DNA of 64,000 bases from Cydia pomonella (lineage: Eukaryota; Arthropoda; Insecta; Lepidoptera; Tortricidae). The position numbers and the translations under genes are program-made. The notes under the pieces are model-generated. The model searched no databases. It worked only from the letters and a program-made list of their open reading frames with translations, and was not told the origin of the DNA. The stretch lies in contig NC_084711.1 of NCBI RefSeq assembly GCF_033807575.1, positions 14,446,001 through 14,510,000 of the forward strand, in the 5' to 3' direction. Positions 46,302 through 55,800 of this stretch are shown piece by piece (positions within the stretch are counted from its first letter, which is position 1; each line of letters starts with the position of its first letter).

Positions 46302-47169
46302 GTAAGACTTTCTTTTATCCTTCTGACAGGTATCTTTATACTGAAATGGATATCCTCGTATTTTTTTAAGTCAGGGTGCGCGCTATACAAAAACGAAGGC
46401 GGAGGTGATCGGACGGAATGAAGGGTCGTTTAGTTTTATTAACACTTTTAAACCAATGGGCAGTATTTTGTTTCAAAGCAACAAATAGGTTCATGGAGTA
46501 AAATCACGGTTGAGACGTTATTTTCAGATTTACATAAAGTCGCCTTTGAATTTGATATAAACCCTTAAATGGCGAGCCATTAAAAAATCAATGAATAGTC
46601 GCGTCACAACAGAATAAAATAAATTGGCGAGGGCGATGGGACAGTGCAAAATTGCGACATTCGGTGCGGGTCCATTTAGCCTGATGGTTTTATTATGAAA
46701 ATCGGCCCGCCAGGGACCAGCTGGGCGTGCTCTCGCCCCCCGCCGGGACTGCCTCGCAGATATCGCGAAAATAAAGCTTATTACGAAAGGCTTCAGCAAC
46801 AATTTCATACATTTTAAAGATCAGACAGATTCAAAGATTTTATTGCCGCCAAGAACATGAAAGTTCACTATCTGGACGCCCTTCTGTATTAATGTTGTTT
46901 TAAAATTTATGACAATCAAGTTGTGCACATATTTTTACGTAATTTAATGGTTATTTTTCTTGTTCTGTATTTTTTAGAGCGATTTTAGACGTTTTGTATG
47001 GTAATATACTTTTTATAGAATTCTCTGTAATTGCAACGATATTAAAACTATTCGTACACCTTGTACCAAGTATTCGATAATGAATTATAAGAACCGGCGG
47101 AATAATGGCTGCTAAACCAAATTTGATTTTTTTAAACACTTATTATAGTAGATATTTCAACAATGTTAT
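46302..47169. other. No gene; possible conserved non-coding patch 46530-46850
   Basis: Positions 46530-46850 show balanced composition with homeodomain-style ATTA/TAAT words, CGATGGGACAGTGCAAAATT and a GC-rich stretch (CTCGCCCCCCGCCGGGACTG). The 92-codon minus-strand frame here (46530-46808) has no known domain. Non-repetitive character is the only argument for function. Confidence 0.3.
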
Positions 47170-47230
47170 AAGTAATAAAGATTTTATTGTACAAAACAAG
47201 AATAGGTAAACAAGGCGAACTTATCCCTCT
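47170..47230 (-). mobile_element. LINE 3' UTR fragment
   Basis: The reverse complement reads GGGATAAGTTCGCCTTGTTT ACC...TTGTACAATAAAATCT, the same 3' end as at 21331-21432, with an AATAAA signal. Confidence 0.5.
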
Positions 47231-48501
47231 TCCAGCTAACTTCAAATACTTAACGAAAATCAATACCTAAGGTGATGTATGTGATGCAAGGTTTACAAAT
47301 GTTGTTGCATACCTAAATGTAAGTACCTAATCCTACTTAAGTATAGATAATAACTACACAAGTAGGTACTTTACTTCCTGCTTTATAGTCATAAAATGAA
47401 AGCTAATGGAACATTAAACGTTATGCCGATTTACAATTCATAACAATAAACCTGTTAGCGATAATTTTGTTTTAAGTTCCACTGTCTTGAAATGCCAAGC
47501 GACTAGGCAACGCTTAAATTTATAATGCTTGCATACGTTAGGACAAATTTCCTGGGGCTTATTTAACGTTGATATTTGACATTTCGTCTTGTATAAATTA
47601 TTCAAAGGGGGTTTCAAGTAAGTGATAGTGAGAAATCATGGTACCATTAATTTTAAATTTAATTAGCTTGGTATTTATGTTTCAAATACGCACAAGACCA
47701 ACTGGTAATTATGTTTGGAAATAAAAAAATAATAATTACAAATTAACGTTAACATAAGAGACAAAAATACCTAAAGATGTAGGCAACTAGTAATTTAAAT
47801 TTTATTAAACTAAATCCAAATTCTATTAATGAACTGGAGGCTGATTCTGATTTAACAATTTGTTATGGTTCTGTTCCTGTTATGATATGACTCACTGTGC
47901 AACTCACGCGCACAAAAAGCGCGAGCGAGATGTCTAACGATAACTACGACTTCCAGTGAATTTTGCTGGCGCGACGCTATCGTCAAAGTCTTATCAAAAC
48001 AAGATGAAACCCGCAACACTCTGAAATCTAAATCGCCCCTCTGGGCAAGGTCAAAGAAAATCGCTGAATGAAAGCAGACTACATCACTAGAGAGGCCTCT
48101 GGTCAGCAGTAAACGTCTTCCAGCTAACGAAGATCATGATAGTTATAACTATTCGAAATCATAACATCAAAATACGCGACGTCTGAGGCGCCTGCACTCA
48201 TAAATTTTCGTGGCCATAATTCGGGTGGACAGTGATTTTCCACTAATTGCCGTATCCGTCCCCAGCGCTCGCATTTAAGCAATGCACAGAATACTGTTTA
48301 TTGCAGTAGGCACAGGTGGAAACATATGGGATGACACAGATTTAATTACAAAAAATCTAAAAAAAAAACGGTTTATTGCGAGTTCGTTTCACTCGCGCAC
48401 CGATGGTTCCGTACAAATTTTGAATCATCTCGTGTAACAATAAAGGCGAAAGACATCAGAATCAGAAGTACGATACGATCAGAAGTACGGTACGATTTGA
48501 T
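47231..48501. other. No gene seen
   Basis: Mostly AT-rich. The words GAGAGGCCTCTGGTCAGCAG at 48090 loosely resemble a LINE tail but are too diverged to call. Confidence 0.4.
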
Positions 48502-48660
48502 CAGAAGTACATATACCTAGAATTGTGTACAGCGCCATCTATCGGCAAATTGTCTTACTAATTTGCGCGATGTAATGCACGTATGTTGGTTTTTCGACGA
48601 TAATTCTCTATCATGTGAACCGATTTCAAAAATTGTTCTTTTATTTGGAAAAGGGTGTCT
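48502..48660 (+). repeat. Interspersed repeat 'TACAGCGCCATCTATCGG', copy 2
   Basis: Matches 27121-27282 almost throughout. Differences include GATGTAATGCACGTATGTTG versus GATATAATGCACGTATGTCG. It directly abuts the minus-strand AGGGTTCCGTA element, whereas copy 1 does not. Confidence 0.7.
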
Positions 48661-49027
48661 TTGGTAAAATTGAAAAAATTGATTGATTTTTGGTAAAATT
48701 GATTGATTGAAAGGTTGGTTGAATACGATATTGTTGTTTGGTAATTAAAAAAGTTACAAAGATAGAGGTCTGATTATATTTTTGGAATGTAAAATTTAAG
48801 CTCTTTGTAATTTTACCCCCTCTTCATATGGGGCATTTTCCAAAGTTAATAACAAAGAAAAATAGTTCTATATGTCTGGGTTAGCGTTGTTCATAACTAT
48901 TCCAAATTTCAAATCGATAGCTTTACACCACTCGAGATATTTAGCAGTGTGACAGACAGACGAACGAACGGACAGAGTCGCACCATAAAGGTTCCTTTTG
49001 TACATTTTTGGTACGGAAACCTAAAAA
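48661..49027 (-). mobile_element. 'AGGGTTCCGTA' element, minus orientation
   Basis: From 49027 downward the minus strand reads TTTTTAGGTTTCCGTACCAA, then GTGCGACTCTGTCCGTTCGT and AAATATCTCGAGTGGTGTAA. It is homologous to 44867-45240 in inverted orientation. Confidence 0.7.
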
Positions 49028-49241
49028 CTACCTATGACGAAGCGAGGTAACGATAACTGTAAAAAATAGTATAGGTATGCTAAGTAATTATGAATAGTGT
49101 AGGTACAATTGTTTACTAATACAGGACTTAATCGCATAAAATTATATAAATTATAGGCGTGGTCTTGGAGAAGATTGAAAATGAGTGTAGGTATTTTGAT
49201 AATCACAATAAGCTGGACATGAATAAAATAGTTTATACTCG

Positions 49242-49292
49242 GTAATAGTCGTTTATGAACGAGATATTATCTCGTCCATAAACGACTATTAC
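49242..49292. repeat. 51 bp near-perfect palindrome
   Basis: The arms GTAATAGTCGTTTATGAACG AGATA and TATCTCGTCCATAAACGACT ATTAC pair over 25 bp with one mismatch and a single central base. It is not a simple dinucleotide tract. It could be a tiny MITE or a hairpin-forming site. Confidence 0.85.
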
Positions 49293-49366
49293 TTGACATT
49301 AACAATCAAAATATGTGGCACGGCGGCGGAAAAACATGAATATACTCATCTACTATTCACTTTTAA

Positions 49367-49512
49367 GTACAGTCTATGTACCTATTAAATACTGACACGG
49401 ATAAAGTACCGAAAATACAATATGTATACTCAACCTTATTGCCCATGCATTATAGTAGTGTGTACATATTTCTGTCAGATTATCTGTGTCGATATTTAAT
49501 ACCCTGACTGGT
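49367..49512. mobile_element. TACAGTC-ended MITE (GGTATTAAATA.TGACACGGATAAAG)
   Basis: The left end GTACAGTCTATGTACCTATT AAATACTGACACGGATAAAG pairs with the reversed right end CAGTCAGGGTATTAAATATC GACACAGATAATC. The truncated relative at 41687-41780 shares the left two thirds. Confidence 0.65.
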
Positions 49513-49991
49513 CTACTTATACTGATATTACTGATACAATTCCATATTTATATACGGTGGGTTCGGTCCCTATGTTTTTGTATTTTACAAAGTGTATTCC
49601 ACAAAAATACAAACAAGCAGTTGTACAAGCAAGCTATGGTTGGCTTTATTGCAAATTAAAACCCTTTGATACACAGTATTGTTTGGCCAAGTAGTGAAGA
49701 ACTGTGTTAACAGCAGACATGGGTACTGTTATCATCAATATCTCCTATATCGCCGCACCGGTCTGTAGTTTGATTAAAAGGCCCGATCCACGGCGAAGTG
49801 TCGGTAGGTATAGGCTGCGCCGCTCATCCGGAACAATTTCACACTCGCCGGAAATCCACTGCCATCTGTCCAGCGTTCAATAGACTATACTACTGTATAC
49901 ATGTATATACTCGTACATTATCGGAGTTATGGGAAGAACAAAGGCTTTTCTTTTTTTGTCATGTTACTTTTCGGAATATGATTTATTTATT

Positions 49992-50264
49992 GACGACTGG
50001 TCTGCACTAGTGGGAAGTGATGCCTAGTGATAGTGACCCTGCCTATAAAGCCGATGGTTTTGGGTTCAAATTCCGGTAAGGGTATTTATTTGTGAGATGA
50101 GCACGGATATTTGTTCCTGAGTCATGGTTGTTTTATATGTATTTAACTATTTACCTATATATTATATTTATCGTTGTCTGAGTACCCACAAGCCAAGCCT
50201 TTTTGAGCTTACTGTGAGACCTAGTCAATTTGTCTAAGAATGTCCAATATTTACTTACTTATTA
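49992..50264 (+). mobile_element. tRNA-derived SINE with duplicated A-box region
   Basis: The head reads GACGACTGGTCTGCACTAGT GGGAAGTGATGCCTAGTGAT AGTGACCCTGCC, where the CTAGTG..AGTGA words occur twice. The B box GGTTCAAATTCCGG follows, then TGAGCACGGATATTTGTTCC and the tail GAGCTTACTGTGAGACCTAG TCAATTTGTCTAAGAATGTC. Confidence 0.85.
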
Positions 50265-51039
50265 CTAACTACGCGTGGTAAATTATTAGGAATTTATATT
50301 GTATTTGTATGTGTTTAATGTTCTTTCATGTTGAATTATGAGACACATTGAATAGCCACGATGATAATCTATTTTAAGTTCATAAACTTTCCCACTTCAC
50401 AAGGTAACTTACTTACCTCACCAAGTATTTATTATTTAATAATATTAGGTGAATTAGGTCCACGCAACAACAGTAGGTCGTAGTTTGGGTTGTGTTCTAC
50501 TCAGTTTCATGTTTTAGAAATAACTTTTTTCAGGCTTTATTAGGTTTTACATTGTAAATAAACATTTCCATATAATAAATTACTTATGTGTGTGTAGGTG
50601 GAACTCATCCCAAAAGTTACCTGGAAAAAATCCTTTTAGGGATAAGTTCGGCTTTAATATATTTATTATTTTTGTGCGAAACTTACGTAATGGTAGGTTA
50701 ATACGGCCAAATTTGTCTGCGGGAAATTCCATACACGAGCGCTTTTTTACAAGCTTTTATTTAGTTTCACCTGTCCCGTTGTCTGTCTGTCGGTCTGTAA
50801 TCAAATCTTGCAAGTTAAAGACCCACTTCCCGACTTCTAATGAAGCTGAAAATTTGCATACATATGTAAGTTGTGTGACAATGCAATATTATAGTAATAG
50901 TACCATAGTACTATAGAGAGCTGATCTGATGATGGAGACAGGAGGTGGCCATAGGAACTCTATGATAAAACAACGCAACCTAATTGTGTTTGGAGTTTTT
51001 AGAATTGTCTCGATGAGTATTAGTTGCCTGTGGAGAAAA
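50265..51039. other. No gene; LINE 3' UTR words at 50630-50660
   Basis: CCTTTTAGGGATAAGTTCGG matches the GGGATAAGTTCGCC LINE end in plus orientation, within a 108-codon chance frame (50590-50916) that is not supported as a gene. Confidence 0.4.
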
Positions 51040-51250
51040 GTACAGTCAGCAATAAAAGCTTGTACAGTCAGCATCAATAGTAGCGGATGAAACAACGCGC
51101 CAAAAGTATCTGATATTCCGGATAACTTTTCTAAATAAATATAAATCTCTAAAATTTATGTTCATAATCATAAGTATATACTCGTATTTTACAGTCTTAA
51201 TTGTTCTACACATACAATCATCAGCGATTGCTTTTAGTTTCAGGTTAAAA
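51040..51250. mobile_element. TACAGTC-ended MITE with doubled left terminus
   Basis: GTACAGTCAGCAATAAAAGC at 51040 is followed 22 bp later by GTACAGTCAGCATCAATAGT at 51062. The inner element continues as in 28268-28467 (GATATTCCGGATAACTTTTC, TCTTAATTGTTCTACACATA) but its right end is lost. Confidence 0.7.
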
Positions 51251-51816
51251 GTAAAAAGAAAATACGCTTGTGTTCGAAATTTCCCGCAGACGGACTTGGT
51301 CGCATATCGGTATTTAAAACCTTGACACTGGCAAATGGAAATTTCAACCAACTAAACTGGCTAATGTATTTTGCCGGGATAGTTGTAAATACGTAACTAT
51401 CCATACCTATTTGAAAAAAACAATTAATTATTCGTAAAACACCACATTTAACTCTATATTTGCCTAATTATTGTGTATTTTATATTTTAGGTACGAACGG
51501 CGAATTTGCGCTCTAAATCAAGCACACGAGCAGTCGACTACTTGTCGGCAACATTACCGAGTTCCTACCCACATCAGCGGGAGACAGAGTAGCGACAACT
51601 AAAAACCTGCTGTGAATAACAAACGTGATTGTCAGACACCTGTTGGCGTGCCTTATCTGTCACGCCTGTATATTGTTGATAACATCAACCAACGTAAATA
51701 TAGTCCGGCCATGATTAAGAACAATGAAAATCCTTATACCTTTTTATATCACCTATTCGGAAAAGGGCTGTTTCTTCCTTGCTAGGAGGGATCAAAGTGG
51801 CACTTTTCTTCATTGT
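51251..51816. other. No gene supported
   Basis: Positions 51490-51610 are GC-richer and follow a TATTTTATATTTTAG tract that could be a splice acceptor, but no frame or donor confirms an exon. Confidence 0.35.
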
Positions 51817-52016
51817 TAGGGAGCATTCCACGGGCTGTCTCGTACGGACGTATTTTATTTCCTGTGTTGCGACTTTTATTTCGGCGTTTAAAGCAGGCGA
51901 TTATTTTTCTGTGCATATTTTTGACCATTAGTCACAGAAAAGGAAACTCTTGGCAAATCTTCAGAAAATTCTCGTTTGTACAGGCCAACGGTAGACAATT
52001 TCATGGAATGCTCCTT
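51817..52016. mobile_element. 200 bp MITE with GGGAGCATTCCA ends
   Basis: The left end TAGGGAGCATTCCACGGGCT pairs with the reversed right end TAAGGAGCATTCCATGAAAT. Further inside, GTCTCGTACGGACG and TTTGTACAGGCC also pair loosely. Just outside, GGGATCAAAGTGGCACTTTT (51788) and GGGATCAAAGTAGGATTTTT (52021) are direct repeats. The 78-codon frame is a by-product. Confidence 0.65.
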
Positions 52017-52387
52017 AGCTGGGATCAAAGTAGGATTTTTCTGTTCTAGAACACTTTTTTGATATTCTTTTTGTTATAATATTTTTAGCTTAAATAATTT
52101 CCTCATAGGCGATGTGAGCAGCAGTATGGGTCACATGATTTTTCCACTTGGGCGTTAACACTTGAATCTCTTACTACGCTCAAGATTCAATATACGTCCT
52201 CGCCTTAAATATGTCATTTTGCTCCTCTGTGACATAATCTACTATTAGTGAACTCAGATAAAGGGAAGATCGGGAGATCTTTAAATCAATTAAAAACTGA
52301 CGATTATTTGCACCTAATATTTAATCGTTCTGGTTTAGCCAATTTCTAGCATGGTAGAGAATGCCTTAAGGCATTAAGTCCGCATTT

Positions 52388-52472
52388 GTACAGTCAGCTA
52401 CAGAGAGAGGTGATCCCCCTGCATACAATCAGTCTATGCAGGGGGGTCACCTCTCTCTGCAGCTGACTTTAC
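52388..52472. mobile_element. Near-perfect 85 bp palindromic MITE (TACAGTCAGCTACAGAGAGA)
   Basis: The left arm GTACAGTCAGCTACAGAGAG AGGTGATCCCCCTGCATA is mirrored by TATGCAGGGGGGTCACCTCT CTCTGCAGCTGACTTTAC, with a loop of about 10 bp. It belongs to the set of TACAGTC-ended elements. Confidence 0.85.
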
Positions 52473-52802
52473 TATCATGTATTGTGCAATAAAGATTAAT
52501 AACTAAATTACGGAAAGGGTTTCGTTTTGTTTAGAATTAAATAACATAATCCAAAATTATTCATATCTAATTTCATACTTTTAATTCAATGAACTAATGT
52601 CTTAACGTATTATACACAACCAGGAGGCTAAGTAGAATAAATATGTATACCTCAAATACGCCAATTATGCCCAAAAACGTTCCAGGGAGTCATAAAAACG
52701 CCGTACCGAAATCTGTTGAAATACTTGTCCATTCTATTCCGAACATGAATACGGACGCACGAGTATGCAAACAGACTCATTAGCAGTATTCCGAGAGAGC
52801 AG

Positions 52803-53020
52803 CTTGTTTATAGATCGCCCGTATCACAGAAACTCGTAATACAGTAGTCGGACTAGATGGATACAAAAATTTGTTGTTATATATATATATATATATATAT
52901 ATTTTATCCCACTTTAAAATGACAGATCCATTACAAACAGACGAATTAACAGCATCCCGAGCAAGTACTTGTTCAAAGATCGCCCGTATTGCAAAAACTC
53001 ATAATACAGTAGTCGGGCTC
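52803..53020 (+). repeat. Diverged 165 bp tandem duplication around a TA microsatellite
   Basis: CTTGTTTATAGATCGCCCGT ATCACAGAAACTCGTAATAC (52803) recurs as CTTGTTCAAAGATCGCCCGT ATTGCAAAAACTCATAATAC (52968), both followed by AGTAGTCGG. A TA run (52879-52902) lies between. The downstream copy sits in an 80-codon frame ending at 53113; the first copy does not keep the frame, so I do not call it a gene. Confidence 0.65.
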
Positions 53021-53209
53021 GCAGGTGTTGTCGGACACTTAACTTTATTGTTATATTTCACATTAGTAAAAAACTTCCAGCGTCCTTGGTCAATGCCTCA
53101 AGGGCCGACTTAAGATTTAATTTACTTTAGTATTCGTACAGATATCTTATCTAAATTAATTTGTAATGTTTGTATTAAGATCAAGCATTGGATAGGAACT
53201 TATAAATAA

Positions 53210-53559
53210 AAAAATCAGTTAAGTGCCATTCGGACTCGCACAGGAAGGGTTCCGTACCATTAACTATTAAAACTGTCACCCATCCAAGGACTGACCCCGC
53301 CCGACGTTGCTTAACTTCGGTGATTGGATGAGAACCTCGAGATTTGAAAGAAATATTTATTTTATTCTGTTTTTAGTATTTGTTGTTATAGTGGCAACAG
53401 AAAAAACTATATAAATATATAATCTGTAGAAATTTCAACTAGATAACTATCACAGTTCATGTGATACAGCCTAGTGACAGACGGACGATCGGACGGACGG
53501 ACAGCGGAGTCTCAGTAATAGGATCCCGTTTGACCTTTTGGGTATGGAACCCTAAAAAG
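53210..53559 (-). mobile_element. 'AGGGTTCCGTA' element carrying a 5S rRNA fragment
   Basis: On the minus strand the element starts at 53559 with TTTTTAGGGTTCCATACCCA and continues GTCCGTCCGTCCGATCGTCC. It ends at 53210 with TGGTACGGAACCCTTCCTGT GCGAGTCCGAATGGCACTTA, the two termini of the family in 23982-24827. Embedded near the far end is the 5S-like stretch 53276-53340 (separate entry). No other copy in this window shows 5S sequence. Confidence 0.8.
53276..53340 (-). pseudogene. 5S rRNA-derived fragment inside a transposable element
   Basis: The minus strand reads CGAGGTTCTCATCCAATCAC CGAAGTTAAGCAACGTCGGG CGGGGTCAGTCCTTGGATGG GTGA. This follows the middle of eukaryotic 5S rRNA (…GGTTCTCGTCCGATCACC, GAAGTTAAGCAACGTCGGGC, TTGGATGGGTGAC…), roughly positions 30-90 of 120. 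The span includes the internal control region used by TFIIIA and RNA polymerase III, with a handful of substitutions. The 5' and 3' stem-forming ends of 5S are absent, so it is not a functional rRNA gene. Confidence 0.85.
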
Positions 53560-54787
53560 TAAAAAGAAAGTTTGTTTGCTCCAATTTTTACAACAGATCT
53601 GTAATTTTAGTACAGTATCAATTAAAAGCTGGATAATCGAGTAGCTAAGTAGTCAAATAATATATGAACACTGAGCTTAAGGTGCGTACGTTACATGTTA
53701 ATGTAAGGCACACTACTTGAGGTATTTAGATTGGTCAAGCATGATTCCAAATCGGAAATTCTTAAGGCTAACTTTTACCTACAAATTTTAAACGTACCAG
53801 TAGGCATTTAAAAATATGATACTTTTACGAACTTATTAAAATGTTACAATGAATCAAGAGTCGTATAGTTTTTCACAAATTCTCTTCCATATTTATTGAC
53901 CGTTACCTTATAGGCAGTTAGATACCTGAACAATTCATTTTCTGTGGCTGTAAACTAAAGCTTCTCTGTTACAGAAGGATCCCTTTGAGCCGTGTTGAAT
54001 GATACTCGAGCTTAAAACAAAACTGCTTTACTAGCACTGCGGTGTATTAGCTGTATATTATCTTGAATCTTAGCGATTTAATATAGATCGCGGGCCAGGA
54101 GCATATTTCGTTAGTCATCGCTTTCCGGCTGATACTTGGTCAGATGATAGTTTAGATGCTGTTTTAAACTTAAAAAACCGTCAGCCGGTTCTATCACGGT
54201 GGAATGACAACATTTAAAAAAAATGCGCCTACCACTTTATGTGCGGCAAAGTATGCGTAATGTGTCAATTGCGTTGATGGCTTTTCAGGCGATTACGCCT
54301 GATGAAGTGTGCTACATGCAAAGTTTCATGATTTGTTTTTGCTATCATAAAAGGTATAGCGCTCATTTTTTACATGTTCATGCGACCAGCTGATGTTCTT
54401 ACCACGACGCTGACGATTTTTAAAATTAACAACAGCATCTATCAATTGACAAAGTACCAAACGGGAGGCGATGGCATTTTTTTTTGTTTTACGTGTTTCG
54501 GTGGCTGCCATTCCTCAACCCACCAACGGAGCGGCAGCTGACGTCCACGAGGGTTCATCATACCTAGCCGTTAACCACTACACGAGTTTTCAACCGGGAA
54601 GCGATTGGTCATGGAAATGGTTCCTGGCTCGCGGTCTAATAGTAATTATTACACACGAGTTAGTCAAACTATAGATTTGTCACTAAACAGTCATTGCTTG
54701 TATTTCATCTGAAAGGCTAAGTTAAATTAGTGTTTCAATTTAACAGCTAATATAATAGATGGCACCGTACTGGCTTAGTTTCATTGG
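53560..54787. other. No gene seen
   Basis: Frames of 61 and 67 codons at 54326-54674 overlap on opposite strands without domain support. The part at 54150-54320 has symmetric words (TCAGGCGATTACGCCTGATG, a palindrome) but no further structure. Confidence 0.4.
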
Positions 54788-54960
54788 GCGATAGGGCCCG
54801 TATGCGGGGTGCGGGAGATTTTCATAAAGCATGCCATAGTGCCCGCATTCGGGGAACTGTTTTAATTAGTCGATATGGTCCGCATGCGGGGTGCGGGAGA
54901 TTTCCAAAACCCATGCCATTATGAGTTTAGGAATCGTTATACCACCTTACCGCCTGCGGG
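54788..54960 (+). repeat. 82 bp tandem duplication, GC-rich
   Basis: GCGATAGGGCCCGTATGCGG GGTGCGGGAGATT..CATGCCATAGTG recurs 82 bp on as TCGATATGGTCCGCATGCGG GGTGCGGGAGATT..CATGCCATTATG. A third, weaker GCCTGCGGGGAATCACCCGC follows at 54952. The words are rich in CCCGCA/TGCGGG. Confidence 0.75.
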
Positions 54961-55007
54961 GAATCACCCGCATGCTGTTTATCGACCGAGTTATCGACAA
55001 ATGGAAC

Positions 55008-55160
55008 AGGCCGCGTAGCCAACGTGCATATCTTTCCCGCTCCGTGGCGAACGAAACGCAACTGTCGCAGTCGCACTAATATGGAAGACAGATGGAAGAG
55101 TGAAGATAGCTACGATACGCTACGGAGCGTGAACGATTGTAACGTTGGCTAAGCGGCCTT
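55008..55160. mobile_element. MITE, 'GTTCACGCTCCGTAGC' family, AGGCCGC ends
   Basis: The left end AGGCCGCGTAGCCAACGTGC pairs with the reversed right end AAGGCCGCTTAGCCAACGTT ACAATCGTTCACGCTCCGTA. The centre GTCGCACTAATATGGAAGAC is the inverse of the CACTCTTCCATATTCGTGCG core at 40161-40308. Confidence 0.75.
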
Positions 55161-55241
55161 ACCCGTGCATTATGCGGTAAGTCTGTTTGTCAAAGTTGTT
55201 GTTTAACAATTCAGTTACCAAAGAACATGTTACCGTTTAGC

Positions 55242-55354
55242 CTATTAACTAGTGGAAATTTTTGTCCCCAGTAGTTACCAGTGGTAAAAGGTGGGGAATA
55301 AATCCCAGTTGTTACCACTGGTAATAACTTGGTGGTAACTAGTGGGAATAACCC
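55242..55354. repeat. TTACCACTGGTAA foldback module, fused to a SINE
   Basis: CCCAGTAGTTACCAGTGGTA AAAGGTGGGG and GTTACCACTGGTAATAACTT GGTGGTAACTAGTGGGAATA form nested inverted words. It is one arm of the foldback element at 57590-58186. Its outer end (AATAACCC) runs straight into the SINE at its B box. Confidence 0.75.
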
Positions 55355-55560
55355 GCCTGGGTTCGAATCCTGGTAAGGGCATTTATTGGTGTGATGAGCA
55401 CAGATATTTCTTCCTGAGTCATGGATGTTTTCTATGTATTTAAGTATTTGTATATTATATATATCGTCTGAGTACTCACAACACAAGCTTTCTTGGCTTA
55501 CCGTGGGACTAAGTCAATTTGTGTAAGAATGTCCTTATAATATTTATTTATTTACTTATT
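55352..55560 (+). mobile_element. SINE lacking its A box
   Basis: The copy starts at the B box (GGTTCGAATCCTGG, 55360) and runs through TGATGAGCACAGATATTTCT, GGCTTACCGTGGGACTAAGT and the tail AATGTCCTTATAATATTTAT. The A-box half is replaced by the foldback module, so the promoter is broken. Confidence 0.8.
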
Positions 55561-55800
55561 TGCTGGGCCTTTTCTGCAAATCGACAACCATTGTGCCTAT
55601 TTCTATTTTGCGTATTTGCGAGCTAGCGCTATTCTAGCCACCCCATCCCAGCTCCTCCACGAAACCCAGCAATGTCTTCAGGTTGCTAACTGCCTCCTTT
55701 AGTATACACGGAATCCCAAGGTCCTGTGTACTTCTATCTATTTGCAGTAGGAGAATATATTTGGATGTTTACTCTTTTTCCATGCACTCTCTGAACATGG
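55561..55800 (-). mobile_element. Probable retroelement fragment sharing the 1208-1253 word
   Basis: GCTGGGCCTTTTCTGCAAAT CGACAACCATTGTGCCTATT also occurs at 1208. It is followed by CACCCCATCCCAGCTCCTCC ACGAAACCCAGCAATGTCTT CAGGTTGCTAACTGCC, which reads as diverged coding-like sequence on the minus strand but gives no family. Minus-strand frames at 55769-56025 are lysine- and threonine-rich and unassigned. Confidence 0.4.

Noticed and set aside
48080..48125. Another LINE tail (GAGAGGCCTCTGGTCAGCAG)
   Set aside because: Only about 14 bases resemble the CAGCAGTGGGACG tail and no coding or tail sequence follows.
53276..53340. Functional 5S rRNA gene
   Set aside because: Both ends of the 120-base 5S sequence are missing and it lies inside a transposable element.
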